Origin: Achromobacter marplatensis
GTDB taxonomy: Bacteria; Pseudomonadota; Gammaproteobacteria; Burkholderiales; Burkholderiaceae_B
Direction: 5' to 3'
DNA length: 64,000 nucleotides
Assembly (NCBI RefSeq): GCF_002209535.1
Contig: NZ_NJIG01000005.1
Coordinates: 62,001-126,000 of the forward strand
Made by a program: the position numbers and the translations under genes. Positions 42,575 through 52,576 of the stretch are shown here, in pieces. The notes under the pieces were generated by a model. It did not search any database. It was not told the origin of the DNA and saw only the letters and a program-made list of their open reading frames with translations. Each line of letters begins with the position of its first letter. Position 1 is the first letter of the stretch.

Positions 42575-43567
42575 TTACTGGATGGAGATGTTGCGGTCGC
42601 GGGCCACCTGCTTCCACTTGGCGGCATCGGCCTGAACCAGTTCTGCGAATTGCGGCACGGTCAGCGCAGCCGGCACCGCGCTTTCTTCGGCGAACATGGC
42701 GCGCATCTTCTGGTCGTTGACGATGCCGCGGATCTCGGCGTTCAGCTTGTCGACCAAGGGTGCGGGCGTTCCCGCCGGCGCCAGCACGCCCCACCACAGT
42801 TCCACCGAATAGCCGGGCTGGCCTTCACCAATGGTGGGCAGCGCCGGATAGAACTGCGACCGTTCGGGCGAGGTCACGGCCAGCACGCGCAGCTTGCCGC
42901 CCTTGAGCAGCGAGGCCGTGGATGCGAAGCTGCCGATCACGAAATCAACCCGGCCGCCGGCCAGGTCGTTCAGCGCATGCGACATGCCCTTGTAGGGCAC
43001 GTGCGTAAACGACGTCTTCTCACCCCCGGCCAGGATTTCGCTGGCCATCTGGTTGACCGAGCCCAAGCCCGCGCTGCCGTAGGTCAGCTTGCCCGGCTCC
43101 TTGCGGCCAACGGCCAGCAGGTCGGCCATGGACTGGTAGGGTGAATCCTTGCCCACGACCAGCGCCATCGGGCTGCGCGCCAGCATCGCTACCGGCGCGA
43201 AGCTGCGCACGACGTCGTACTTCAGGTTGGTCTGCACGGCCGCATTGGTCGTGAGCGTGGACGACGACAGCATCAGCACGGAGCCGTCCTTCGGTGCGCG
43301 GGCCACATATTCCGCCCCGATCGCGCCGCCCGCGCCGGGCCGGTTTTCGACGATGACGGTCGTGGACAGGCGCGCGCCCAGCTTTTCGGCCAGCACGCGG
43401 GCAAACACGTCGTTGCTGCCGCCCGGCGGGAACGGCACGACCATCGTGATCGTCGCGGGGACGGCGGGCGCCGCCTGCGCCGCAGCCAATCCGGGCGCGC
43501 CCAGCGCCACGGTCAGGGCCAAGGCGGGCAATAAGGCGGCACGCAGGCCGGCAAAGGACTTCGTCAT
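42575..43567 (-). CDS. Bug-type tripartite tricarboxylate transporter substrate-binding protein
   Basis: Periplasmic receptor of 330 residues. Signal peptide of about 30 residues ending AAAQAAP; ligand-binding motifs ITMVVPFPPGGSNDVFARVL, VENRPGAGG, GSAGLGSVNQMASEIL and HVPYKGMSHAL. GAGGAGA precedes the ATG. It leads the CitE-like/CaiB operon and would capture the dicarboxylate substrate; no TctAB pair is present. Divergent from a LysR regulator. It is clearly a different paralogue from the one at 26.3-27.3 kb. Confidence 0.92.
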   Translation of the reverse strand: MTKSFAGLRAALLPALALTVALGAPGLAAAQAAPAVPATITMVVPFPPGGSNDVFARVLAEKLGARLSTTVIVENRPGAGGAIGAEYVARAPKDGSVLMLSSSTLTTNAAVQTNLKYDVVRSFAPVAMLARSPMALVVGKDSPYQSMADLLAVGRKEPGKLTYGSAGLGSVNQMASEILAGGEKTSFTHVPYKGMSHALNDLAGGRVDFVIGSFASTASLLKGGKLRVLAVTSPERSQFYPALPTIGEGQPGYSVELWWGVLAPAGTPAPLVDKLNAEIRGIVNDQKMRAMFAEESAVPAALTVPQFAELVQADAAKWKQVARDRNISIQ

Positions 43568-43706
43568 GGGGGTCTCCTCGGTTGCGGTCCGGCGGGCGTC
43601 CAACGCCTGCGTGCATGCCGCTTGTCGTTTTGTCTGAAGCGAATACTAGGACGCTCGCCTGGTGATATAAAGCGAGGATTCTTAAAACACTACGTGAGGA
43701 TTTCTG

Positions 43707-44564
43707 ATGAAGATCGAATCTTTCCGTACGCTCAACGCCGTATTGCGCGGCGGCAGCTTCGCGGCGGGCGCAGCGGACATGAACCTGTCGCCCAGCGCCG
43801 TCAGCCTGCAGATGAAGCAGATGGAGGAATACTTCGGACAGCCCTTGTTCGACCGCTCGGCGCTGCAAATGCGGCCCAACGCCTTTGCGGCGGAAGTCGA
43901 TGGCGTGCTGCAGGAGGCGCTGGCGCGCCTGGACGAACTGCGCCGGCGCAGCACGCCCGCTGTCGAAGGCCGCGTCCGGCTGGGCACCATCGAACCGCTG
44001 CAAGTGACGCTGCTGCCCCCGTTGCTGCGCAAGCTGCGTGAACGCTACCCCCTGCTGGACGTGCGCCTGGTGCGGGGACGCGCGACCGAGCTGACCGAAA
44101 AGCTGAAGAAGGGCGAGATCGACGCCGCCATCATCACGCAGCCCGAAACCGGGGGCTCCAGCCGCCTGGCCTGGACACCGCTGTTCCGGGAAACGCTGGT
44201 GCTGATCGCGCCGCCCGATTCGCACGAGACGCGCGTCGCCGACCTGTTCCAGCAATACGAATGGATCCGTTTCGACAAGACCACCATCGGCGGCCGGCTG
44301 GCCGCGCGCTATGTCGCGCAGCATGCGCCCCATGCGCGCTGCCGCATCGAGATGCAATCGCTGGCGGCGCTGACGGCGCTGGTGTCCGCCGGCCTGGGCG
44401 TGTGCGTGCTGCCCGAGCCGGGTCCGAACCTGCTGAACGTGCATCCGGTACGCGTGCTGCCGCTGGGCAAGCAGGCGCCCTACCGTCAGATCTCGTTCGT
44501 CTGCCGGCTGACCGACCAGGACAATCGGCTGGTGCAGGCGCTATTGGAAGGCGCGCGTCCGTAA
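43707..44564 (+). CDS. LysR family transcriptional regulator of the CaiB-CitE module
   Basis: LysR-type regulator of 285 residues: winged helix about residues 3-60 (FAAGAADMNLSPSAVSLQMK, YFGQPLFDRSALQMRPNAF) and effector domain about 88-280. Divergent from the Bug-CitE-CaiB operon with a 139-base spacer, the usual arrangement for control of such an operon. AGGA lies 9 bases before the ATG, and a pair of GAGGATT repeats straddles that region. The coinducer is probably the dicarboxylate or its CoA ester. Confidence 0.9.
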   Translation: MKIESFRTLNAVLRGGSFAAGAADMNLSPSAVSLQMKQMEEYFGQPLFDRSALQMRPNAFAAEVDGVLQEALARLDELRRRSTPAVEGRVRLGTIEPLQVTLLPPLLRKLRERYPLLDVRLVRGRATELTEKLKKGEIDAAIITQPETGGSSRLAWTPLFRETLVLIAPPDSHETRVADLFQQYEWIRFDKTTIGGRLAARYVAQHAPHARCRIEMQSLAALTALVSAGLGVCVLPEPGPNLLNVHPVRVLPLGKQAPYRQISFVCRLTDQDNRLVQALLEGARP

Positions 44565-44602
44565 CGCATCACGCGCACAACGCGAGATCGGCGCGGGGGG
44601 GC

Positions 44603-45499
44603 TCAGGCCCCACCTTCCAGTCGGGCCATGTCGATAAACGCCCGCAAGGCGGACGACACGCGCCGCTGCCGCGGGTAATACAGCATGAAACCTTGGAACG
44701 GCGGGCACCAGTCATCCAGCAGCCGCACCAGCCGGCCCGATTCCAGGAGTTCGCTCACGTAGTATTCCGGCACGCTGCCGATCCCGATGCCGTCGACCGC
44801 GGCGCGCACCTCGGCATGCACGTCGCTTAGCGCGATGCGGCCCGTGACGTCCACTTCGATCGCCACGCCGTCTTTCTCGAATTCCCATTTGTAGAAGCGG
44901 CCGCTGGCAAAGCGGTAGCGCACACACTCGTGCCGCATCAAGTCGTGGGGATGGCGAGGGATCTCGCGCCCTTCCAGATACGCGGGCGACGCCACGACGG
45001 CGGCGCGCAGGCTGGGGCCGATGGGCACGGCCACCATGTCTTCCGGCACGGCCTCCAGCAGCCGCACGCCGGCATCGAAGCCCGATGCGACGATATCGAC
45101 AAAGCTGTCGTCTTCGCCGATTTCCAGCCGGATGTCCGGGTAGGCCGCCAGGAAACGCGCGGCGAACGGCATCAACAGCATGTAGGAAGCCGCGCGCGAC
45201 GTGTTGATGCGCAAGGTGCCGGACGCCGTCCCGCGAAAGTGGTTCATTTCCTCGAGCGCGTCGCCCAGGTCGCTCAGTACCGGCAGCAGGCGCTCGGCCA
45301 GCCGCTGGCCAGCGTCGGTCAGCGCCACGCTGCGCGTGGTGCGGTTGAACAGGTTCACTCCCAGCCGTTCCTCCAGGCTGCGGATGGCATAGCTGACCGC
45401 CGAGGTCGACAAACCCAGTTCCTCGCCGGCGCGGCGAAAGCTGCTGTGACGGGCCACCGCGGAAAAGGCGGCCAGGTGCGACAGGTTATCGGGCAGCAT
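44603..45499 (-). CDS. LysR family transcriptional regulator divergent from alcohol dehydrogenase
   Basis: LysR-type regulator of 298 residues of the CrgA-like group. Winged helix about residues 4-62 (FRRAGEELGLSTSAVSYAIR, LGVNLFNRTTRSVALTDAGQ); effector domain about 90-290 with SGTLRINTSRAASYMLLMPF, typical of that group. It is divergent from the zinc alcohol dehydrogenase gene. The intergenic region is framed by a perfect 9-base inverted repeat near each start codon. CrgA-group regulators often act beside redox enzymes and respond to quinones or electrophiles; no specific target is proven. Confidence 0.9.
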   Translation of the reverse strand: MLPDNLSHLAAFSAVARHSSFRRAGEELGLSTSAVSYAIRSLEERLGVNLFNRTTRSVALTDAGQRLAERLLPVLSDLGDALEEMNHFRGTASGTLRINTSRAASYMLLMPFAARFLAAYPDIRLEIGEDDSFVDIVASGFDAGVRLLEAVPEDMVAVPIGPSLRAAVVASPAYLEGREIPRHPHDLMRHECVRYRFASGRFYKWEFEKDGVAIEVDVTGRIALSDVHAEVRAAVDGIGIGSVPEYYVSELLESGRLVRLLDDWCPPFQGFMLYYPRQRRVSSALRAFIDMARLEGGA

Positions 45500-45514
45500 G
45501 ATTATGCAAATTCT

Positions 45515-45598
45515 TCGAATAAAACATGCGGAAATTCTAGCTTGATCCCCTGGTTTCGCCGGAATATTGTGAATGCCTGCTCAACAGAATTTATTCGA
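45515..45598. repeat. 9-base inverted repeat framing the LysR/ADH divergent region
   Basis: TCGAATAAA (45515-45523) and TTTATTCGA (45590-45598) are perfect reverse complements, 66 bases apart. One arm is 16 bases from the LysR ATG and the other 8 bases from the ADH ATG, a symmetrical placement that suggests paired binding sites or loop formation. Confidence 0.4.
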
Positions 45599-45605
45599 GA
45601 CCGTC

Positions 45606-46670
45606 ATGATCCAAGCCCGAGGCTACGCCGCCCACAGCACCGATACCCCGCTCGTTCCGTTCAGTTTCACCCGGCGCGAACCCGGCGACGACGACGTGCT
45701 GATCGACATCCTCTACAGCGGCATTTGCCATTCCGATCTGCACCAAGCCCGCGGCGATTGGGGCAACTCGGTCTATCCGATGGTGCCCGGCCACGAAATC
45801 GTCGGCCGCGTCGCCCAGGTGGGCAAGAACGTCACCAAGTTCAAGGCGGGCGACTACGCCGGCGTGGGCTGCATGGTGGATTCCTGCCTGCACTGCAAGG
45901 CCTGCCGCCTGAACCTGGAGCAATACTGCGAAGAAGGCGCCACGCTGACCTACAACGACCACGAACGCGGTAACGACCAGCTGACCTTCGGCGGCTATTC
46001 GGACCGTATCGTCGTGCGCGAACACTTCGTGGTGAAGGTGTCCGACACGCTGGACCTGAAGGCCGTCGCCCCGCTGCTGTGCGCCGGCATCACCACCTAT
46101 TCCCCGCTGCGCCATTGGAAGGTGGGGCCGGGCCAGAAAGTGGGCGTCATCGGCCTGGGCGGCCTGGGGCACATGGGCGTGAAATTCGCCCATGCACTGG
46201 GCGCACACGTGGTGATGATCACGACGTCGGCCGACAAGGGGCGCGACGCCAAGCGCCTGGGCGCCGATGAAGTGCTGGTCTCGCGCGACCCCGAGGCCAT
46301 GGCCGCGCACGCCGGCACGTTCGACTTCCTGCTGAACACGGTACCCGTCAGCCATGACGTGAACCCGTACATGGCGCTGCTGGGCTTGAACGGCACCATG
46401 GCGCTGGTGGGCGCGCTGACGCCGCTGGACCCGATCCCGGGCTCGAACCTGATCATGGGCCGCAAGTCGCTGGCAGGCTCCGCCATCGGCGGCATGGAAG
46501 AAACGCAAGAGATGATGGACTTCTGCGCCGAACACGGCATCGTCAGCGATGTAGAAATCGTGCCGATCCAGTCGGTCAACGACGCCTACGAACGCCTGTT
46601 GAAGAACGACGTGAAGTACCGCTTCGTGATCGACATGGCCTCGCTGGCCGCGGAACCGGCCGCCGCGTAG
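45606..46670 (+). CDS. Zinc-dependent NAD(P) alcohol/aldehyde dehydrogenase (YahK-like)
   Basis: Medium-chain zinc dehydrogenase of 354 residues, closest in pattern to the cinnamyl-alcohol/YahK aldehyde reductases. Catalytic zinc ligands C41 (GICHSDLHQ) and H63-E64 (GHEIVGRV); structural zinc C94, C97, C100 and C108; Rossmann loop GLGGLGHMGVKFAHALGA. The ATG at 45606 is the family start; the frame extends 11 codons upstream. Such enzymes reduce a broad range of aldehydes with NADPH. It is divergent from a CrgA-like LysR regulator gene that may respond to aldehydes. Confidence 0.9.
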   Translation: MIQARGYAAHSTDTPLVPFSFTRREPGDDDVLIDILYSGICHSDLHQARGDWGNSVYPMVPGHEIVGRVAQVGKNVTKFKAGDYAGVGCMVDSCLHCKACRLNLEQYCEEGATLTYNDHERGNDQLTFGGYSDRIVVREHFVVKVSDTLDLKAVAPLLCAGITTYSPLRHWKVGPGQKVGVIGLGGLGHMGVKFAHALGAHVVMITTSADKGRDAKRLGADEVLVSRDPEAMAAHAGTFDFLLNTVPVSHDVNPYMALLGLNGTMALVGALTPLDPIPGSNLIMGRKSLAGSAIGGMEETQEMMDFCAEHGIVSDVEIVPIQSVNDAYERLLKNDVKYRFVIDMASLAAEPAAA

Positions 46671-46692
46671 CATTCGTTGCGTAGGTGGGGTG

Positions 46693-46719
46693 AAAAAAAA
46701 GGGTGCCCGAAGGCACCCT
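46693..46719 (-). terminator. Rho-independent terminator of aceA
   Basis: Read on the minus strand, AGGGTGCC (46719-46712), TTCG loop, GGCACCCT (46707-46700), then eight Ts (46700-46693). This is a strong intrinsic terminator about 55 bases after the isocitrate lyase stop. On the plus strand the ADH gene lacks the T-run, so efficiency is one-sided. Confidence 0.9.
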
Positions 46720-46774
46720 GAATCCACCCTACAACAGCACCTACAACTGCAACTGCAAATCCCTGCTCAGGCGA

Positions 46775-48094
<1,320 letters not shown>

Positions 48095-48416
48095 GGTGAT
48101 GCTCCTGGTCAGTGATGAGAAGACTTCAAAAGATTCGCGTCTTGCATTGCGTGAATCGTTGGACAAAGTCTATGCCTCTGCTGCGGAGCAATGCAGGCTT
48201 GTGTCTTATAGAAGATGAAAAATGTTTTTCTTTAAAATCATCATCTTATATTCGACGTTTCGCATTATGGAACGATATTGTCATCTGTGAAATGGGCGCT
48301 CGTTGCACAGCAGCAGGGACTTTCACATGACGAGACTTACATTTCACAATACGAAAAATCGCCGGTTTTCGGACCGCCTACAATGCCCCCATTCCCGCTG
48401 ATTCCCTGATTCCGCT
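48095..48416. promoter_or_regulatory. aceA-queF divergent intergenic region (322 bases, no gene)
   Basis: This is the longest gap in the window without a gene or a recognised RNA, and its middle (48200-48290) is much more AT-rich than its neighbours. AAGATGA (48212-48218) pairs with TCATCTT (48241-48247). GTTTCGCATTATGGAAC (48257-48273) is a partial dyad of the IclR-type GTTnC/GnAAC form, the family that controls aceA in other bacteria. Both are candidates only; no clear -10/-35 pair could be picked. Confidence 0.4.
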
Positions 48417-49241
48417 ATGACCCTGTCTCACGGCCCGCTGGGCCAGAGCGTGGCCTACGCCTCGCAATACGATCCTTCGCTGCTTTTCCCCATCGCGCGT
48501 TCGCACAACCGCGCGGCGCTCAATCTGAACGCCGGCAACCTGCCTTTTACGGGCGTGGACCTGTGGAATGCCTACGAGCTCTCGTGGCTGGACGCCAAGG
48601 GCAAGCCGCGCGTGGCCATGGCCACCTTCTCGGTGCCGGCCGACAGCCCCAACATCATCGAGTCCAAGTCGTTCAAGCTCTACCTGAACTCGTTCAACCA
48701 GACGCGCCTGGTCAATTCGGCGGCCCTGCGCGGCCGCCTGGAACGCGACCTGAGCGCCGCCGCCGGCGCCCCCGTGGGCCTGGACTTCTTCCTGCCGCAG
48801 CGCTTTTCCGAATTGCGCATGGGCGAAATGGACGGCATCTATATCGACAAGCTGGACATCGAGATCGATACCTACGAGCCCGCGCCGCAGGTGCTGCGCA
48901 CCCGCCCCGGGGACGTGGTCGAAGAAACGCTGGCGTCGCGCCTGCTGAAGTCGAACTGCCCGGTCACCGGGCAGCCTGACTGGGCCAGCGTGCAGATCCG
49001 CTACCGCGGCGCGCCCATCGACCGCGAATCGCTGCTGCGCTATGTGGTGTCGTTCCGCCAGCATGCGGAATTCCACGAGCACTGCGTCGAACGCATCTTC
49101 AGCGACATCATGCAGGCCTGCGCGCCCGAGCAATTGACGGTCTACGCGCGCTACACGCGCCGCGGCGGGCTCGACATCAACCCGTGGCGCAGCAATTTCG
49201 AAACCGCGCCCCCGGCGGACGTGCGCACCGTCCGCCAATAA
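48417..49241 (+). CDS. queF: NADPH-dependent 7-cyano-7-deazaguanine reductase (QueF, bimodular type)
   Basis: Queuosine biosynthesis enzyme of 274 residues reducing preQ0 to preQ1 with NADPH. This is the long two-lobed E. coli type (YqcD). The substrate motif ESKSFK is at 82-87, the catalytic cysteine C181 in [11 protein letters not shown] with D188, and [10 protein letters not shown] in the C-terminal half carries the conserved Glu/His. It is monocistronic; other queuosine genes (queC, D, E) are not in the window. The start ATG comes directly after ATTCCGCT with no strong ribosome-binding site. Confidence 0.95.
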   Translation: MTLSHGPLGQSVAYASQYDPSLLFPIARSHNRAALNLNAGNLPFTGVDLWNAYELSWLDAKGKPRVAMATFSVPADSPNIIESKSFKLYLNSFNQTRLVNSAALRGRLERDLSAAAGAPVGLDFFLPQRFSELRMGEMDGIYIDKLDIEIDTYEPAPQVLRTRPGDVVEETLASRLLKSNCPVTGQPDWASVQIRYRGAPIDRESLLRYVVSFRQHAEFHEHCVERIFSDIMQACAPEQLTVYARYTRRGGLDINPWRSNFETAPPADVRTVRQ

Positions 49242-49261
49242 GCGCGCCAGCCCCGCCCGCC

Positions 49262-50266
49262 CTACTTCATGAAGGGCTCGGGCCGGGGCGTGCCGTCTTC
49301 GGACGGCGGCAACACCGGGTACTGGATCACCGGCTGGTCGCCGGTCAGCGTCTTCAGGAACGCGACGACGTCCGCGTTCTCTTCCGGCGTGAACTTGCGT
49401 CCCAATTGCAGGCGGCCCATCACATCCACCGCCTGCGTCAGCGTGGCGGCCTCGCCGTCATGGAAGTACGGATAGGTCAGCGCCACGTTGCGCAGCGTCG
49501 GCACCTTGAAGTTGAAGCGGTCGGCGTCCTTGCCCGTCACCCCGGCGCGACCCTCTGCCTTGTTGTCGGTCTTGTAGGGCTCGATCAGCCCCATCTTCTG
49601 GAATGAATTGCCGCCCACCGCCACGCCGTTGTGGCAGGCGACGCAGCCGCTGTTCTTGAAGAGCGTGTAGCCCGCCAGTTCCTTGACCGTCAGGGCGCGG
49701 TCATCGCCCTTGAGCCACTGGTCGAAACGCGAGTTCGGTGTCACCAGCGTTTCCTCGAAGGCGGCCAATGCGCCTGTCACCTCATCGATCGTGATGCCGT
49801 CCTTGCCGAAGACCTGCTTGAACTCCGCGCGGTAGCCCGGAATCGAATTCAGCACCTGCACGGCCAATTCGTGCGAGGACGCCATTTCCATCGGGTTGGC
49901 GATCGGGCCGCCAGCCTGCTCGCGCAGGTCCTTGGCACGGCCATCCCAGAACTGCGCGATGTTCAGGCTGGAATTGAGCACCGTGGGCGAATTGATGGAT
50001 CCTTGCTGCCACTTGTGGCCGATGGACGCCTTCAGGTTGTCGGAGCCGCCCATGCCCAGGTTGTGGCAGGAATTACAGGAAATTGCGCCCGAGCGCGACA
50101 GGCGCGGATCGAAGAACAGCTTCTTGCCCAGCTCTACCTTGGCGGGGTCCTTCACCACGGCCGCCTCGATCGGGGAAATCGGCTCCTGCCGGGGGTTGCC
50201 CATCGCGTGGCCCGTCCACAGCCCAAGAACCACGCCCGCCGCCAGCAACGCACTCTGCTTTCTCAT
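49262..50266 (-). CDS. Di-heme cytochrome c peroxidase
   Basis: Periplasmic di-heme peroxidase of 334 residues reducing H2O2 with electrons from small cytochromes. Signal peptide about 1-23 (cleavage near GHAMG-NP). Heme sites are C64-N-S-C67-H68 and C208-V-A-C211-H212. Other signatures are LGKKLFFDPRLSRSGAISCN and KVPTLRNVALTYPYFHDG, the standard CcpA sequence. CAGGAGA precedes the ATG. The upstream palindrome at 50282-50308 may be a regulator site. Next upstream on the same strand is a LysR gene belonging to the malate/tartrate module, so this is probably a separate transcript. Confidence 0.93.
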   Translation of the reverse strand: MRKQSALLAAGVVLGLWTGHAMGNPRQEPISPIEAAVVKDPAKVELGKKLFFDPRLSRSGAISCNSCHNLGMGGSDNLKASIGHKWQQGSINSPTVLNSSLNIAQFWDGRAKDLREQAGGPIANPMEMASSHELAVQVLNSIPGYRAEFKQVFGKDGITIDEVTGALAAFEETLVTPNSRFDQWLKGDDRALTVKELAGYTLFKNSGCVACHNGVAVGGNSFQKMGLIEPYKTDNKAEGRAGVTGKDADRFNFKVPTLRNVALTYPYFHDGEAATLTQAVDVMGRLQLGRKFTPEENADVVAFLKTLTGDQPVIQYPVLPPSEDGTPRPEPFMK

Positions 50267-50281
50267 GTGCTTCTCCTGTTG

Positions 50282-50308
50282 AATAACCACCACTTGTTTA
50301 TGGTTATT
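50282..50308. promoter_or_regulatory. Palindrome upstream of the cytochrome c peroxidase gene
   Basis: AATAACCA (50282-50289) and TGGTTATT (50301-50308) are perfect inverted arms around CCACTTGTTTA, starting 16 bases before the ATG at 50266. The position, overlapping the likely leader or core promoter, suggests a repressor operator, but no regulator is identified. Confidence 0.45.
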
Positions 50309-50422
50309 ACATCGGGAGGGATAGCGCCCGGCCTTGCGGCGGGTCAACCGCCGCCGCGGGCGCGCGAGGGATGCGAAGCCGGCTTGATATGCCGCAACCG
50401 GCGGATCAGTTGGCGGTACGGA

Positions 50423-51331
50423 TCAGTCGAGCGGCGCCTGGGTACGCAGGTGCGCTTCCAGGAAGTCCACACACGCCCGGACCTTGGCCGACGCGTTCAA
50501 GCGGGTGGGATACACCGCCCACACGTTCGCTTCCTGGCGGTACTGCGGCAGCACCTGCACGAGTTTGCCCTGGGCGATCAGCGGCCCGACATCCCACATC
50601 GAACGCAGGATGATGCCCCGGCCGTCCACCGCCCACTGCACCACCATTTCACCGTTGTTGGCGGACAAGGGGCCGCGGACTTTCACCGTGTGCGCCTGGC
50701 GCCCGCGATGCACCCGCCATACGCCGAAGGGATGGTCGCGTTCCTTGATGACCAGGCAGTCGTGCGCGGGCAGCTCGGCCAGCGTGCGAGGCACGCCGCG
50801 TTCAGCCAGATAGGCAGGCGCCGCGCACAGCACGCGATGGTTGCTGGCGATCTTGCGTGCGATCACGTGCGGCGCGATGTCGTCGCCGACCCGCACGTCC
50901 AGGTCGTAGCCTTCCGCGGCCACGTCGATCAAGCGGTCGGCGACATCAAAGCGCACTTGCATCGCGGGATGCTGGCCCACGAACGCCGACAGCGCCGGCG
51001 CCACCACCCGCCGGCCGAAGCCGAAACTGCTGCATACGCGCAACAGGCCGCGCGGTTCACGCCGCGTGACGCTGACCTCTTCGACCAGATGGTCCATGTC
51101 GTCCAGCACGCGCTGCGCCCAGTGATAGACGCGTTCGCCGGCCTCGCTGATAACCACGCGCCGCGTGGTGCGGTGAAACAGCTTGGTGCCCAGGCTTTCC
51201 TCCATCAGCCGGATGCGCTTGGTGACATAGGCGGGCGACATGCCCAGGCCTTCGGCCGCCTTGGAGAAGCTGGAGGCGCGCGCGACGGCGTTGAACACGC
51301 GCAGGTCGGCGGGCAGCAGATCATTATTCAC
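50423..51331 (-). CDS. LysR family transcriptional regulator, DmlR-like
   Basis: LysR-type regulator of 302 residues. Winged helix about residues 5-63 (FSKAAEGLGMSPAYVTKRIR, LGTKLFHRTTRRVVISEAGE); effector domain about 90-295. It is divergent from the malate/tartrate dehydrogenase gene with a 101-base spacer, copying the dmlR-dmlA arrangement of E. coli, in which DmlR activates D-malate dehydrogenase. The AYVTKRI recognition helix is characteristic of DmlR/TtuA-type regulators. The inducer would be D-malate or tartrate. Confidence 0.88.
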   Translation of the reverse strand: MNNDLLPADLRVFNAVARASSFSKAAEGLGMSPAYVTKRIRLMEESLGTKLFHRTTRRVVISEAGERVYHWAQRVLDDMDHLVEEVSVTRREPRGLLRVCSSFGFGRRVVAPALSAFVGQHPAMQVRFDVADRLIDVAAEGYDLDVRVGDDIAPHVIARKIASNHRVLCAAPAYLAERGVPRTLAELPAHDCLVIKERDHPFGVWRVHRGRQAHTVKVRGPLSANNGEMVVQWAVDGRGIILRSMWDVGPLIAQGKLVQVLPQYRQEANVWAVYPTRLNASAKVRACVDFLEAHLRTQAPLD

Positions 51332-51432
51332 GATATGTACACAGTCAATTCACAGTATGGTCCATTGTAAATGCCTGGGCCTCGCGCCTACCATGGCCCA
51401 TCTTGTTCTCCCTCCCTCAGGCAATGCTCCCC

Positions 51433-52509
51433 ATGTCCCAAGTTTTCAAAATCGCAGCGATCGCCGGCGACGGCATCGGCAATGAAGTCATGCCCGAAGG
51501 CCTGCGCGCCGTCCACGCCGCCGCCAAGCGATTCGGCCTGGCCCTGCAAATCGACACCTTCCCCTGGGCCAATTGCGAGTACTACGCAGAACACGGCGAA
51601 ATGATGCCGGCCGACTGGAAGGCGCAGCTGCAAGGCTACGACGCCATCTTCTTCGGCGCCGTGGGCTGGCCCGCGACCGTGCCCGACCATATCTCGCTGT
51701 GGGGGTCGCTGCTGAAGTTCCGGCGCGAATTCGACCAGTACATCAACCTGCGCCATGTCCGGCTGTTCGACGGCGTGCCCTGCCCGCTCGCCGGCCGGCG
51801 CGCCGGCGACATCGATTTCTTCATCGTCCGGGAGAACACCGAAGGCGAATACACCAATCTGGGCGGCCGCCTGTTCGCCGACACCGACCGCGAAATCGTC
51901 ATCCAGGAATCCGTCTTTACGCGCCACGGCACCGACCGCGTCATGCGCTACGCGTTCGAACTGGCCAACCGCCGCGAACGCAAGCAGCTGACGGTGGCCA
52001 CCAAGAGCAATGGCATCGCCATCAGCATGCCCTGGTGGGACGAACGCGCCGATGCCATGGGCAAGCACTACCCCGACGTCAAGACCGACAAGCAGCACAT
52101 CGACATTCTGGCGGCGCGCTTCGTGCTGCAGCCGCAGCGCTTCGACGTGGTGGTGGCATCCAACCTGTTCGGCGACATCCTGTCGGACCTGGGCCCTGCC
52201 TGCACCGGCACCATCGGCATCGCGCCGTCGGCGAACCTGAACCCGGAACGCAAATTCCCGTCGCTGTTCGAACCCGTGCACGGGTCGGCGCCGGACATCT
52301 ATGGCCAAGGCATCGCCAACCCGATCGCGATGATCTGGTCGGGCGCGCTGATGCTGCAGTTCCTGGGCAGCCAGGACGCGCACGACGCCATCCTGGCCGC
52401 CATCGAGCATTGCCTGAAAGACGGCCCGCGCACGCCCGACCTGGGTGGCACCGCCCGCACCGAAGACATCGGCCGCGCGATCGCCGCGCATATCGAGTCC
52501 CACGCCTGA
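51433..52509 (+). CDS. D-malate / tartrate dehydrogenase (DmlA/TtuC-like)
   Basis: Beta-decarboxylating dehydrogenase of 358 residues of the isopropylmalate/isocitrate family. Features: FKIAAIAGDGIGNEVMPEGL, FFIVRENTEGEYTNLGGR, the metal Asp region ASNLFGDILSDLGPA and EPVHGSAPDIYGQGIANP. The TNLGG loop and DFFIVRENTEGEY distinguish tartrate/D-malate dehydrogenases from LeuB, and leuCD are absent. The ATG at 51433 is preferred for family match; an in-frame ATG at 51424 is closer to a possible AGG. A strong terminator follows. Confidence 0.88.
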   Translation: MSQVFKIAAIAGDGIGNEVMPEGLRAVHAAAKRFGLALQIDTFPWANCEYYAEHGEMMPADWKAQLQGYDAIFFGAVGWPATVPDHISLWGSLLKFRREFDQYINLRHVRLFDGVPCPLAGRRAGDIDFFIVRENTEGEYTNLGGRLFADTDREIVIQESVFTRHGTDRVMRYAFELANRRERKQLTVATKSNGIAISMPWWDERADAMGKHYPDVKTDKQHIDILAARFVLQPQRFDVVVASNLFGDILSDLGPACTGTIGIAPSANLNPERKFPSLFEPVHGSAPDIYGQGIANPIAMIWSGALMLQFLGSQDAHDAILAAIEHCLKDGPRTPDLGGTARTEDIGRAIAAHIESHA

Positions 52510-52521
52510 AGCCTGGAAAGC

Positions 52522-52552
52522 AAAAAGCGCACCCTCGGGTGCGCTTTTTTTT
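52522..52552. terminator. Bidirectional terminator between dehydrogenase and MFS genes
   Basis: GCGCACC (52527-52533) pairs with GGTGCGC (52538-52544) around CTCG, flanked by five As upstream and eight Ts downstream. It can stop transcription from both convergent genes, with the T-run on the plus strand and the A-run (Ts on the minus strand). Confidence 0.9.
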
Positions 52553-52576
52553 GCGTGCCGCTTGCCGGCTGCCTGA

